Made by a program: the position numbers and the translations under genes. The notes under the pieces were generated by a model. That model saw only the letters and a list, made by a program, of their open reading frames with translations, did no database searches and was not told where the DNA came from. A stretch of 64,000 nt of DNA from assembly GCA_910575505.1 (NCBI GenBank), contig CAJTFK010000003.1, positions 1 through 64,000 of the forward strand. The letters are read 5' to 3'. Below are positions 24,418 through 33,221 of the stretch, piece after piece; within the stretch, counting starts at the first letter, position 1; each line of letters begins with the position of its first letter. This DNA is from Oscillospiraceae bacterium. GTDB taxonomy: Bacteria; Bacillota; Clostridia; Oscillospirales; Oscillospiraceae.

Positions 24418-25086
24418 TCATGGGGACGCCTGATTTTCAAGCAGGAACAGGACGCCCTTTTCCGCTTCGTCCAGATGGGTCTGCAAAACGGAAGCCGCCC
24501 GGTCCGGGTCCCTGGCGAGGATTCCGTCGATGATGCCGATATGCTCCGTGATGGAATGCTCATAGCGTTTCCGGGTGTGCAGCGAGAACAGGCGCACGGG
24601 CTGCAGAACATTGTACACCCGGCCTGTCAGCTCACGCAGGAACTGGTTGCCCGAGTGCAGAATGATGCTGTCGTGGAGTTCGCTGTCCAGCTGAACGTAT
24701 TCCTCCATATCGCTGTAGACCCGAAACGCCTCAAAGCGGCTCCGCAGCGTCAGAAAATACCGTTCTTCGTCCTGCGTCAGTCTGGAGATGGCTTCCCTCA
24801 GGGCGAACTGCTCCAGCAGGCTGCGTACCTGAAAGATGTCCTTTACATTGAGCGGCGTCAGTGCCTTGACAAACAGGCCTTTCCCGCTGCCGGAATCCAG
24901 CAGGCCGTCATCCTTCAGCATGTTCAGCGCCTCCCGGACCGGCGTGCGGCTCACCTGGAACAGCTCGGCCAGCTCGGTTTCCTGGACCCTGGCGCCCTGG
25001 GAAAGCTGTCCGTTGATAATCATGGTCTTAATGCCCTCATAAACCTGCTCCCGGATGGTCCGAATCTTTGGTATGGTTAAGTTCAT
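24418..25086 (-). CDS. GntR-family (FadR/FCD) transcriptional regulator
   Basis: 222 residues. An N-terminal winged helix with the GntR signature LAELFQVSRTPVREALNML (about 39-57). The C-terminal FCD helical ligand domain includes LDSELHDSIILHSGNQ (about 132-147) and HTRKRYEHSITEHIGIIDGI, whose Asp/His residues usually bind a metal and a carboxylate. The start at 25086 is seven bases after AGGAGA. It is upstream of the LarA-dehydratase operon on the same strand but has its own terminator. Likely effector is an organic acid; it may act on the LarA operon. Confidence 0.9.
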   Translation of the reverse strand: MNLTIPKIRTIREQVYEGIKTMIINGQLSQGARVQETELAELFQVSRTPVREALNMLKDDGLLDSGSGKGLFVKALTPLNVKDIFQVRSLLEQFALREAISRLTQDEERYFLTLRSRFEAFRVYSDMEEYVQLDSELHDSIILHSGNQFLRELTGRVYNVLQPVRLFSLHTRKRYEHSITEHIGIIDGILARDPDRAASVLQTHLDEAEKGVLFLLENQASP

Positions 25087-25193
25087 GGTAAAATCTCCTA
25101 AATTTACTTGCCTTCTATTATAACGCTTCCCCCGCCGCATTTTCAAGCTTCCTTTTGCCTTTTGTGCCGGACAGGGACGGTTTCAGATTTTAA

Positions 25194-25222
25194 TTGATGG
25201 AGGGCGCGCCCCATGGTATAAT
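25194..25222 (+). promoter_or_regulatory. promoter of the frameshifted small gene
   Basis: TTGATG-17 bp-TATAAT, 41 bp before the ATG at 25263. Confidence 0.7.
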
Positions 25223-25262
25223 GGAATTGCTGAATCTGAATTTGCGGAGGAAACCGGCGGCG

Positions 25263-25711
25263 ATGATAGAACCGAACACATTTAAAGCGGTCCCGGAGGA
25301 AAACGGGGGCCGTCTTCCCCTGCTGACCCTTGATGAATTTTTCAATGGGAACACGGAAGAGGACTCCATCGCCCCGAACCAATGGGGATATGGCCGTCCC
25401 ACCTTCTCCGAGCTGTGGGATATCCTGAAAAAGGTGGAAGCCATGCCCGAAACCGCATGGGTTCGCGCCGCCCTGCACGACGACACGGAATTGCGGAGCG
25501 CGGCGGGAACGCGGAAGTAATATGCAAGCTGGCCGGAGACGCAGTCGTGGTCTGCGGGGCTGTTCTGCCGGCTGAACTGGAGGCATTCGTAAATTGTGAA
25601 TGGCTATGCTCGGACGGAGTCATTCAGGTCAGGGCTGATCCCCTCAGCATGTATTCCCGCGTCCCCCCCATTCCGGAGCATTTCAGCTGTTTGGAAATTG
25701 TATGGGACTAA
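25263..25711 (+). pseudogene. small soluble protein gene with an internal frameshift
   Basis: From ATG 25263 (after GGAGGAAA) the frame gives MIEPNTFKAVPEENGGRLPL and runs to a stop at 25518. Protein-like sequence then continues in the frame two bases on: NAEVICKLAGDAVVVCGAVL, followed by AELEAFVNCEWLCSDGVIQV and PEHFSCLEIVWD, to a stop at 25709. The join falls around 25485-25510. The whole would be about 149 residues. I do not recognise the family. It is either a recent pseudogene, a sequencing indel or, less likely, recoding. The promoter and ribosome site are intact. Confidence 0.55.
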
Positions 25712-26114
25712 TCCCCGGCGTTCCCTTTGCCGGGTGCTGGCCCGCATTCGGCAGCAGCCGGCCGGCTGTTTTGCCGAGGCCTTTCAAAAACCGGCTTCCG
25801 GCAGTGCGGCAGCAAGGGGGCGTTTTCAAGGGGCGTGCCCTTCCGCAGATTTTATGCAGAGGCCTGTCCCGGCCCGTCTTCCGGGAACCCGGCGTTTCCG
25901 AAAAACGGGGCAGAGCCTGCCCCATACGCCGCTTCCCCCTGATAAAATGTATGAACGGACACTTCCGTTTTCAAGAAAACAGTTGTCCGCGCCGGGAAAA
26001 TATGTTAAACTGAATGGTATCTATCAAATCTGTCTCACGCTTCAGGCATCCGTCCGCCGCGGCCCAAGACGCCGGCGAAGCGGCGGAGGCAGGGAGGCCG
26101 TCCCCATACAGCTA
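25712..26114. other. intergenic stretch without a gene
   Basis: GC-rich in the left part, AT-richer near 25940-26030. Reading frames lack ribosome sites and homology. Element A2 follows directly. Confidence 0.45.
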
Positions 26115-26286
26115 AGAACCTGTATCCATAGCCGGGGGATGCTGGATGGGCGGGAATTTTTCCTGTCAAACAAGAGGATCCCCTTCGCGGCCCGCAGCAA
26201 TCCTGACGGATTGCCGGGGACGCCGGCGCGGTATGACGGGAAAAAGGCCGTTCGGACAGCGTTCGGCAGTTGTGAATACAGGTTCT
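26115..26286. repeat. dispersed palindrome-ended element, subfamily A copy 2 (172 bp)
   Basis: Same ends as the copy at 4203 (AGAACCTGTATCCATAGCCG on the left, its inverse on the right) and the same internal AATCCTGACGGATT hairpin. It is flanked by TAA on both sides. It ends 19 bp before the start codon of the second GntR gene, so that gene's promoter must lie in or beyond the element. Confidence 0.85.
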
Positions 26287-26305
26287 AAAACAGGGAGGCG
26301 ATTTC

Positions 26306-27013
26306 ATGCAGGTTCCGGCAGCACGGCAGCAGCGGAAAAGTTTATCCCGTCAGGTGATGGAATCCATCGAGAGGATGATTTGGGAACAGGATCTGCGCCC
26401 CGGAGACCCCCTGCCCACGGAAGCCCAGATTGCCGGGGAGCTGATGGTCAGCAAAAGCAGCGTCCGGGAGGCCGTCAAAATGCTGGAGGCCCTGGGCGTT
26501 GTAGAAATCCGCAGAGGGCTCTGCACGGTCATCAGCGCCAGCCCGGAACAGGGCTATATGAATGTCATGCTGTCCCATCTGTATCTGAACGACGGCAGCG
26601 CGGAAGAGCTTCAGGTCTTCCGCCGCACGATTGAGACCGCTTATACCGCCCTGGCCATTGACGCGGCCTCGGAGTCAGATCTGGCGGCCATCCAAAAAGC
26701 CCTGGAGACCTTTCGGGAGAAATACCAGGCCCACACCCTGGAGGCCTCCGACGATATCGCCTTTCACAACCAGATTCTGCTGGCCACCCACAACGCGTTC
26801 CTCATCAGCCTGGGCAGCGCGCTGAACGAGCTGTTTTCGGAGACCATCGCCGTCTCCATTAACCTCAATCCCCAGATTGCCATGTCGGACCACGAGGAAA
26901 TCTGCCGGGCCGTCCTCTGCCGGGACAAGGACGCAGCGTTCGCGGCCATCTGCAAAAGCGCAGAGCAGTGGGCCGCCGCCTTCAAAATCCAGAAACCACC
27001 GCAGGAAGCGTGA
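26306..27013 (+). CDS. GntR-family (FadR/FCD) transcriptional regulator
   Basis: 235 residues. Winged helix with IAGELMVSKSSVREAVKMLE (about 43-62) and an FCD domain with DDIAFHNQILLATHN (about 149-163) and SDHEEICRAVL holding the usual metal ligands. GGGAGG lies seven to eight bases before the ATG. It is 160 bp upstream of the reductoisomerase-like gene, same strand, whose promoter carries an operator-like dyad, so this protein is the first candidate to control it. Confidence 0.9.
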   Translation: MQVPAARQQRKSLSRQVMESIERMIWEQDLRPGDPLPTEAQIAGELMVSKSSVREAVKMLEALGVVEIRRGLCTVISASPEQGYMNVMLSHLYLNDGSAEELQVFRRTIETAYTALAIDAASESDLAAIQKALETFREKYQAHTLEASDDIAFHNQILLATHNAFLISLGSALNELFSETIAVSINLNPQIAMSDHEEICRAVLCRDKDAAFAAICKSAEQWAAAFKIQKPPQEA

Positions 27014-27084
27014 ACAGCATGCCGGAGGCCCCGCCTCCGGCATGCTTCCGTTTTCGGAAATTTTAGAATCAGCCAAAAAGGGGA

Positions 27085-27112
27085 TTGACAAAAGGCCACA
27101 TTCTGTTATAAT
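27085..27112 (+). promoter_or_regulatory. promoter of the reductoisomerase-like gene
   Basis: TTGACA-16 bp-TATAAT, 61 bp before the start codon. Confidence 0.82.
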
Positions 27113-27116
27113 TTAA

Positions 27117-27137
27117 ACATCAGATGTCTTATGTCTT
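27117..27137. promoter_or_regulatory. candidate operator at the reductoisomerase-like promoter
   Basis: Perfect dyad ACATC-A-GATGT at 27117-27127, overlapping a direct repeat ATGTCTT-ATGTCTT at 27124-27137, at about the transcription start. It matches the site at 21341-21361. Confidence 0.6.
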
Positions 27138-27173
27138 TTACCGCACAATGTGAAAATTATGAGGAGGACGATT

Positions 27174-28172
27174 ATGGGCAGGGTTTATTACGATCAGGAC
27201 GGGAATATCGAGGCAGTTCAGGACAAGGTAATCGCTATCATCGGCTATGGAAATCAGGGCCGTTCCCAGGCGCTGAACATGCGGGATTCCGGTGTGAAGC
27301 AAATCATTGTGGGCAGCATTCATGATTCCTCCTGGAACACGGCCAACGCGGACGGCTTCCAGACCTATTCCATTGCCGAAGCGGCCAAACGGGCGGATAT
27401 CGTCTTTTTGCTGCTGCCGGACGAGGTGGCCCCGGAAATCTATGAAAAGGACATTGCGCCCAACCTGCATCCCGGCGCGGCGCTGAATTTCGCCTCCGGC
27501 TACAACATCACCTATGGATTCATCAAGCCCGCCGCCGATCTGGACGTCATCATGGTGGCCCCCCGCATGATTGGCAAGGGCGTCCGGGAGACCTATGAGA
27601 ACGGAACCGGCTTCCCCACCTTCGTCGTGGTCAATCAGGACGCCACCGGCCACGCCAAAGAAATCGCCGTGGGTCTGGCCAAGGCCCTGGGCTCCACCAA
27701 GGCCGGCGCCATTGAGGTTACCTTCAACGACGAGACCTATCTGGACCTGATGAGCGAGCAGGCAATCTGGCCGCTGATTATGAACGTTCTGGTAACGGCC
27801 TTTGACTTCTTCCAGGAGAAGGGACTGCCTGCGGAGGCCATTCTGACGGAGATGTACATGTCCAAGGAGCCCATGGTCATGATGGAGAAGATGGCCGACA
27901 TGGGCCTGTTCAAGCAGCTTCCCCTTCACAGCCGCACCAGCCAGTACGGGCAGATGTCCCGCTTCAAGATGGTCGACAACAGCGCCATGCGGGCCTTTAT
28001 TGAAGAGCAGTACAATCACATTGTCAGCGGCGACTTTGCCAGGGAATGGGAGGAGGTCAAGGCCGGCGGCATGAAGAAATTCGACCAGCTGTGGGCCGAG
28101 ACGGAAAAACTGCCCATCTCCGTGGTTGAGGCGGAGGTCCGCAAAAATCTCTCCGGCGGGGCGAAGGACTGA
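27174..28172 (+). CDS. ketol-acid reductoisomerase-like protein, altered active site
   Basis: 332 residues, clearly of the IlvC fold: NAD(P)-binding GYGNQG (24-29), DEVAPEIYEKDI, and a C-terminal knotted domain. The active site differs from IlvC as I know it. The catalytic His of AHGFNIHFG is Ser108 (ASGYNITYG), the Lys of MVAPKGPG is Arg131, and one of the two C-domain metal-binding Glu is Ser230; Asp191, Glu195 and Glu226 remain. No ilv genes are nearby. I infer a different 2-oxo or hydroxy-acid oxidoreductase. GAGGAGG precedes ATG 27174; the frame extends to 27150 without a ribosome site. Confidence 0.8.
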   Translation: MGRVYYDQDGNIEAVQDKVIAIIGYGNQGRSQALNMRDSGVKQIIVGSIHDSSWNTANADGFQTYSIAEAAKRADIVFLLLPDEVAPEIYEKDIAPNLHPGAALNFASGYNITYGFIKPAADLDVIMVAPRMIGKGVRETYENGTGFPTFVVVNQDATGHAKEIAVGLAKALGSTKAGAIEVTFNDETYLDLMSEQAIWPLIMNVLVTAFDFFQEKGLPAEAILTEMYMSKEPMVMMEKMADMGLFKQLPLHSRTSQYGQMSRFKMVDNSAMRAFIEEQYNHIVSGDFAREWEEVKAGGMKKFDQLWAETEKLPISVVEAEVRKNLSGGAKD

Positions 28173-28229
28173 CCCCTCTTCACAGACTCCGGCGGCCAGC
28201 GCCGGAACACGATTCAGGTATCTATGCAG

Positions 28230-28255
28230 AACGGGAGGGCGTATGCCCTCCCGTT
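28230..28255 (+). terminator. terminator after the reductoisomerase-like gene
   Basis: An 11-bp perfect stem AACGGGAGGGC / GCCCTCCCGTT with loop GTAT, 57 bp after the stop, followed by TCC. Confidence 0.65.
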
Positions 28256-28442
28256 TCCAGCCTGCGCCGTCTTCCTTGAAGCTGTTCACACAGACCGGTC
28301 TTTGCGTCTTCCGTGCCGTTCCGGAAAACCGCCCGCGGAGCAGTCCCCGTCCATCCGGCACGCCCCCGTTATAATTACAGGGTCATGGAAGCGGTGTCCT
28401 CCGCCCTCATCCGGCCGGGAACACCGCTCTGTCCGCGTCTCT

Positions 28443-30662
28443 CTATTTCAGGTATTTCTTTAAATTGCGGGTAACCGCCTGAATATCAATGGGCTTTGCC
28501 AGATGGTCGTTCATGCCGCACTCCAGGCACCGCTGAATGTCCTCGGAAAACGCGTCGGCCGTCATGGCGATGATGGGAATGCCCGCGTCCGCCCGGTCCA
28601 GCTCCCGGATGGCGGCAGTAGCCTCGTAGCCGTCCATGACCGGCATCCGGACATCCATGATAATCGCATCGTAGTGCCCGACCGGGGATTTCCGGAACTT
28701 CTCCACGCAGATTTTTCCGTTTTCAGCCCAGTCCAGTTCCAGCTCGAGGACGGAGAGCAGCTCGCTGGCTACCTCCCAGTTAAGCTCGTTGTCCTCCGCC
28801 AGCAGAATGTGCTTGCCCTTCAGCTCCACATTGCCCGCTCCCTCGGAGGCGCCGGCGGCTTCCTGCGCCTCGCGGCTGGGCGCCGCAGCCCGTTTCAGAT
28901 CGAGCACCACATGAAACTCGCTGCCCTGTCCCTGTTCGCTGCGGACGGAAATCGTTCCGTCCATGGCGTCCACGATATACTTGCTGATGGACATGCCCAG
29001 ACCGGAGCCCTCTGTCTTCCGGACGCGGGTGTTGTCCTCCCGGCTGAAGGACTCGAAGATCACCTTCTGATACTCCTTTGACATGCCGATGCCGGTATCG
29101 CTTACCAGGAAGTGGGTGCGGACCCGGTCCGCGTCCTCCGGCAGCGCCTCCTGATACACCGTGATCTGAACCGAGCCCTTCTCCGGGGTAAATTTCACGG
29201 CGTTCCCCAGCAGATTGATCAGCACCTGATTCAGCCGCACGCCGTCGCAGTACACGTTTTCCGAGAGGATTTCCCGGACATTGGCAGTGAATTGCTGCCC
29301 TTTCGCCGCCGCCTGGGGCTGCATGATATTCACAATGCTGTCGATTGTCTCCCTCAGGGACATCGGCTCGACATTCAGTGTCATCTTGCCGCTTTCGATC
29401 TTGGATATATCCAGTACGTCGTTGATGAGCCCCAGCAGGTGCTTGCTGGACAGGGCGATTTTGCCCAGGTAATCCCGAACGCGCTCCGGGTCGTCCGTAC
29501 TGTCCAGCGCCAGGGAGGTCATGCCGATAATGGCGTTCATGGGGGTGCGGATATCATGGCTCATGCTGGACAGGAAATCCTGTTTGGCCGTGCTGGCCTG
29601 TTCCGCCTCCTTCCGCGCCTGCTCCGCGGCCTTCCGCGCCTGCTCCGCGGCCTTCCGCGCCGCGTCCATCTCTGTGTTCACGCGCTTCAGCTCGGACACC
29701 TGGCCCCTGAACAACTTCAGGTACCGGAGGAATATGTAGAGGAGCATCGCAATCACCGCCAGGGACGCGGCGTAGACAATGGCGAGCCAGCGGCTCCCCA
29801 TGCCTGAAATGGCGTCGTCCAGCCCCTCAAAGGGAAGGACCGTCACCAGATACCACTCGCAGTAGGGAAGATTGGTGCAGTATATATGGCGGCGCGATCC
29901 GCCGTTTTTAACAATTGCGGAATAATCCTCGCCGGCCTCCATGGCGGTTTTCAGCTGCTCAATGCAGGTCTCCGCCTCCACATCCTGTCCGTCGAAGATG
30001 TCATAGAGCCTGGTAAAATAGTTTTCGTGGGAATCGCTCTCGTTTCCGACGACATAGCTGCCGTCCTCCCGGATGACGAAGGAATAGCTCAGAGACTTGT
30101 CCGAGTCCAGGAACAGCACCTCGCCCATATATTTGGCGGAGAGTCCCACCACCAGCGCCATGCTCTCGCTGCCGCCGGACATGGGATACTCACAGGGAAC
30201 GCCGAACAAAATCACGCCCTCGCCGCCGCTGCTGACGGCAGAGGCCGCCTTGCGCTCTCCGTTCCGCAGGCTCTCCAGAAAGGGCTCCGGGTGGTTGAAC
30301 GCCACGGAATCACCGAAAATCATCTCAATTTCGCCGTCGGAGGAATACAGGGCGGCGCACAAAAAGTGCCGCGCTCTCGCGCCGTACTCAATTTCTTCCC
30401 AGCTTCCGTAAGCGGAATCCCCGTCTCCCTCCGCAATGTGAGCAATAGACTCCGCCATGGTCAGGCGGAGCTCAATAATCGTTTTAAAGTGCAGCGACAC
30501 CTGCTCGTTCATTCCGGACATATAGTCGGTGCCGATCTCCTCAATTGTGCCTTCACACATATTGTGAATAAACGCCCCCAGAAGGGAAAACACGAAGACC
30601 GTTAAGCAAATGACTGCCGCGATGCTGGTTTTTAAAGAGCGCAGCAAGGCTTTGTTGTTCAT
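28443..30662 (-). CDS. hybrid sensor histidine kinase with receiver domain
   Basis: 739 residues. A first membrane helix (about 8-30), an extracytoplasmic sensor of Cache type (about 35-280), a second membrane helix (about 285-308), and a coiled coil with repeated KAAEQAR heptads. Then comes HisKA with the phospho-His in MSHDIRTPMNAI, HATPase (DTGIGM and GSGLGMSISKY) and a C-terminal receiver whose phospho-Asp is in DAIIMDVRMPVMDGYEA. No output regulator is encoded beside it. It lies 57 bp after a second hybrid kinase. An alternative start at 30707 would add 15 residues. Confidence 0.88.
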   Translation of the reverse strand: MNNKALLRSLKTSIAAVICLTVFVFSLLGAFIHNMCEGTIEEIGTDYMSGMNEQVSLHFKTIIELRLTMAESIAHIAEGDGDSAYGSWEEIEYGARARHFLCAALYSSDGEIEMIFGDSVAFNHPEPFLESLRNGERKAASAVSSGGEGVILFGVPCEYPMSGGSESMALVVGLSAKYMGEVLFLDSDKSLSYSFVIREDGSYVVGNESDSHENYFTRLYDIFDGQDVEAETCIEQLKTAMEAGEDYSAIVKNGGSRRHIYCTNLPYCEWYLVTVLPFEGLDDAISGMGSRWLAIVYAASLAVIAMLLYIFLRYLKLFRGQVSELKRVNTEMDAARKAAEQARKAAEQARKEAEQASTAKQDFLSSMSHDIRTPMNAIIGMTSLALDSTDDPERVRDYLGKIALSSKHLLGLINDVLDISKIESGKMTLNVEPMSLRETIDSIVNIMQPQAAAKGQQFTANVREILSENVYCDGVRLNQVLINLLGNAVKFTPEKGSVQITVYQEALPEDADRVRTHFLVSDTGIGMSKEYQKVIFESFSREDNTRVRKTEGSGLGMSISKYIVDAMDGTISVRSEQGQGSEFHVVLDLKRAAAPSREAQEAAGASEGAGNVELKGKHILLAEDNELNWEVASELLSVLELELDWAENGKICVEKFRKSPVGHYDAIIMDVRMPVMDGYEATAAIRELDRADAGIPIIAMTADAFSEDIQRCLECGMNDHLAKPIDIQAVTRNLKKYLK

Positions 30663-30719
30663 ATCCTTTCCATCCCCACAGTATTCAATAATTTGTATCA
30701 TCTCCATACAGCCGCTGTC

Positions 30720-32894
30720 CTAACGCTCTTTCAGCCTGCTCATAGCCTGAAACATCCTGTGGACGTCCACCGGCTTTGCCAGGTGCTCATTCATTCCCGC
30801 GTCCTTTGCCAGGGCAACGTCCTCTTCAAACGCATTTGCCGACAGCGCTATGATGGGCACTGTCTTCGCGTCCGCCCGGCTCAGGCCCCGAATCACCCGG
30901 GCCGCCTCGTATCCGCTCATAACCGGCATCATCAAATCCATCAGTATGCAGTCAAACGTTCCCGGAGCGGAGGCCTCGAACGCGTCCACAGCGGCTTTCC
31001 CGTTGCCGGCAGTCACAACCTCCGCGCCCCCGTCCCGCAGCATGAATTCCACAATCTCACAGTTGATCTCATTGTCCTCCGCCAAAAGAACCCGCATCCC
31101 GGCAATATCGCCCCGCTCTTCCTTCTCAGGGCGCGTCTCCCGGGCCTGATTCACCCGAATGGGCAGGGTAATCCGGACCACGCTTCCCTGGCCGGCCCGG
31201 CTGCTTATCTCAACCGTTCCGCCCATCTGGTCCACCAGCTTCTTCACAATGGACATGCCCAGCCCGGCGCCGTTATAGTCGGTCCTGGCGTCCTGGTGCT
31301 CCTGGGTAAAGGGCTCGAAAATGTGCTGCTTGAAGTCCTCCCCGATGCCGATTCCGGTGTCTTCAATCACGAAGCGGCAGCTGGCGGTCCCCTCCCGGAA
31401 GGCGGTCTCCTCCGCCCGGACAAATACGGAACCGTTGGGCCGGTTGTATTTGAGGGCGTTGTCGATCACGCTCATCAGAATCTGCTTGACGTGCAGCGGA
31501 TTCCCGATGACCCTGCTGTGCCGCAGGCCGGACGTCTCCAGCTCCAGCCGGACGGCCCGCTCCTCCGCGAGAGGAGACAGCACGGTGACGCAGTCGTCCA
31601 GCACGGCGCAAAGGTCAAAGGGCTCCTCCACCGCCGCCGCCCTCCTGCTCTCCAGCTTGCTGATCTGAAGGACGTCGTTCACCAGAGACAGCAGATGCTC
31701 CGCCGACACGCGGAGCTTTCTCCGGCACTCCTTCTGCCGGTCCGGGTCATCCTGGCTTTTCTCCAGAATGGCCAGCATTCCCAGAATGCCGTTGATGGGC
31801 GTGCGGAGATCGTGAGACATGTGGGAGAGGAATTCACTCTTGGCGGAGTTGGCCCGCTTCACCCGTTCCAGAAGCTCCATGATGGACTGCTCCTGCTTCT
31901 TCCGCACCGCCATGGTCTCCGTGATGTCCTGATGGTATCCGCTCAGGCAGACGCCGGGCTTTTGAAACGTCCGGTCCGGCACGCCGCCGCAGCGGACATA
32001 AATCCTGCCCAGCTTCGGGTGATTCCAGGAATAAATCACCTCGGACCGTCCGGCCTCCAGGATTTCCCGCACCGCCTCCTCCACCATGCCCACATAGTCC
32101 GGCTCAATGCGCTCAAACCAGTGCCGATAGCACGCTTCCGGCCCGATGTTGTCCGGCACCCCCAGGAGAATCCTCATGGTCCGGTCCGCGTACATTCTGG
32201 GCGGGCAGTTCTCCTCCAGCTCGATGGTCCAGATGCCCGTTCTGGCTCCCTCCAGAATTCCCTCCAGGCTCTGCCGCCCCTCCAGGTAGCTCCGCTTCTG
32301 AAGCTCCCGGAACAGATCGCGCCGCTTCAGGGAGGACACGATAAAGTATGCCGCCGTCTGGAGGATATTCGTCGCGTATTCCAGGGACTTCACAGGGGGA
32401 TTGTCCACGCCGTAAAAGCCGATGAGCCGCTTCTTGTCATACAGGGGCACCACAACAAGAGAACGAATGCCCTGCCGCTTCAGATTCTCATACTGAAGCG
32501 GCTCCGTCTCCCGAATATCCTCCACGTTCTGGATGACGATATGCCCGCCGACGCTGAAATTCCGGTACCAGCCGGCGCACACCTCCGGAGGGACATTCTG
32601 AAGATTCTCCTGTTCCGGCTCCACTCCGCCGGCCACCCACTCATAGGTATTGTCGTCGCCGCCGGACTCGTTCTGCTCAAATATATAGGTTCGCTCTCCG
32701 TTCAGGGCTTTTCCCAGGTGCTCCAGCAGCACCTCCAGCGCCTGATCGGGAGTCTCCTCCAGCAGAGCGGCACGAAGGCCCTCGTTGATGACGGCCTCCA
32801 GATTCTGAACGCTTCTCATGCCGCTGTGCGGCTCATGCGGCTCCATGACCGGCGTACCGTCTCCGGCCTGTAAAATTTCCTCTGCATGCTCCAT
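30720..32894 (-). CDS. soluble GAF-PAS hybrid histidine kinase with receiver domain
   Basis: 724 residues without membrane helices. A GAF-like domain (about 40-195; VVVPLYDKKRLIGFYGVDNP), a PAS-type domain (about 210-335), HisKA with MSHDLRTPINGI, HATPase (EDTGIGIG; GAGLGMSIVKKL) and a receiver with acidic AEDNEIN and phospho-Asp in DCILMDLMMPVMSG. The start at 32894 follows GCGGAGG; the frame opens at a TTG 13 codons earlier. Divergent from the chemoreceptor gene. Probably forms a signalling unit with the downstream membrane-bound hybrid kinase. Confidence 0.87.
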   Translation of the reverse strand: MEHAEEILQAGDGTPVMEPHEPHSGMRSVQNLEAVINEGLRAALLEETPDQALEVLLEHLGKALNGERTYIFEQNESGGDDNTYEWVAGGVEPEQENLQNVPPEVCAGWYRNFSVGGHIVIQNVEDIRETEPLQYENLKRQGIRSLVVVPLYDKKRLIGFYGVDNPPVKSLEYATNILQTAAYFIVSSLKRRDLFRELQKRSYLEGRQSLEGILEGARTGIWTIELEENCPPRMYADRTMRILLGVPDNIGPEACYRHWFERIEPDYVGMVEEAVREILEAGRSEVIYSWNHPKLGRIYVRCGGVPDRTFQKPGVCLSGYHQDITETMAVRKKQEQSIMELLERVKRANSAKSEFLSHMSHDLRTPINGILGMLAILEKSQDDPDRQKECRRKLRVSAEHLLSLVNDVLQISKLESRRAAAVEEPFDLCAVLDDCVTVLSPLAEERAVRLELETSGLRHSRVIGNPLHVKQILMSVIDNALKYNRPNGSVFVRAEETAFREGTASCRFVIEDTGIGIGEDFKQHIFEPFTQEHQDARTDYNGAGLGMSIVKKLVDQMGGTVEISSRAGQGSVVRITLPIRVNQARETRPEKEERGDIAGMRVLLAEDNEINCEIVEFMLRDGGAEVVTAGNGKAAVDAFEASAPGTFDCILMDLMMPVMSGYEAARVIRGLSRADAKTVPIIALSANAFEEDVALAKDAGMNEHLAKPVDVHRMFQAMSRLKER

Positions 32895-32952
32895 CTGCCT
32901 GTCCTCCGCTTTCTCCTCACAGCCTCGCTTCAAAAGTCAGAAAATCCTAGAC

Positions 32953-32981
32953 ATAATACCATATGGCCCCTGTTTCGTCAA
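32953..32981 (-). promoter_or_regulatory. promoter of the hybrid-kinase pair
   Basis: Minus strand TTGACG-17 bp-TATTAT, 59 bp before the kinase start. Confidence 0.75.
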
Positions 32982-33221
32982 TGACAAGATGCGGAAAAAT
33001 ACATACATCGCCGGAAATGAAAAAGTACTTCCCATAACCGGAAATCTATGGTATAGTAATCCCAAAGCCCACCACCCATCAAACCGGCACGGCATGCAGG
33101 TTCCGGCCGAGATGGAAGGAGCGGCTTTTCCTGCTGTTTATTGGCAAAAACCATCCAGAAAAGGAGCGACGGAAACGTGACAGGAAAACGCGCAGGCTCT
33201 CCTGCCAGACGGGGAGCCAAC

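Noticed and set aside
29581..29670. Short tandem DNA repeats inside the membrane hybrid kinase
   Set aside because: They encode the KAAEQAR coiled-coil heptads of the kinase; not a separate repeat or CRISPR.
30693..32873. 726-codon plus-strand frame opposite the GAF-PAS kinase
   Set aside because: The minus-strand kinase has full domain structure; the plus frame shows only P, H, R, L-rich noise.
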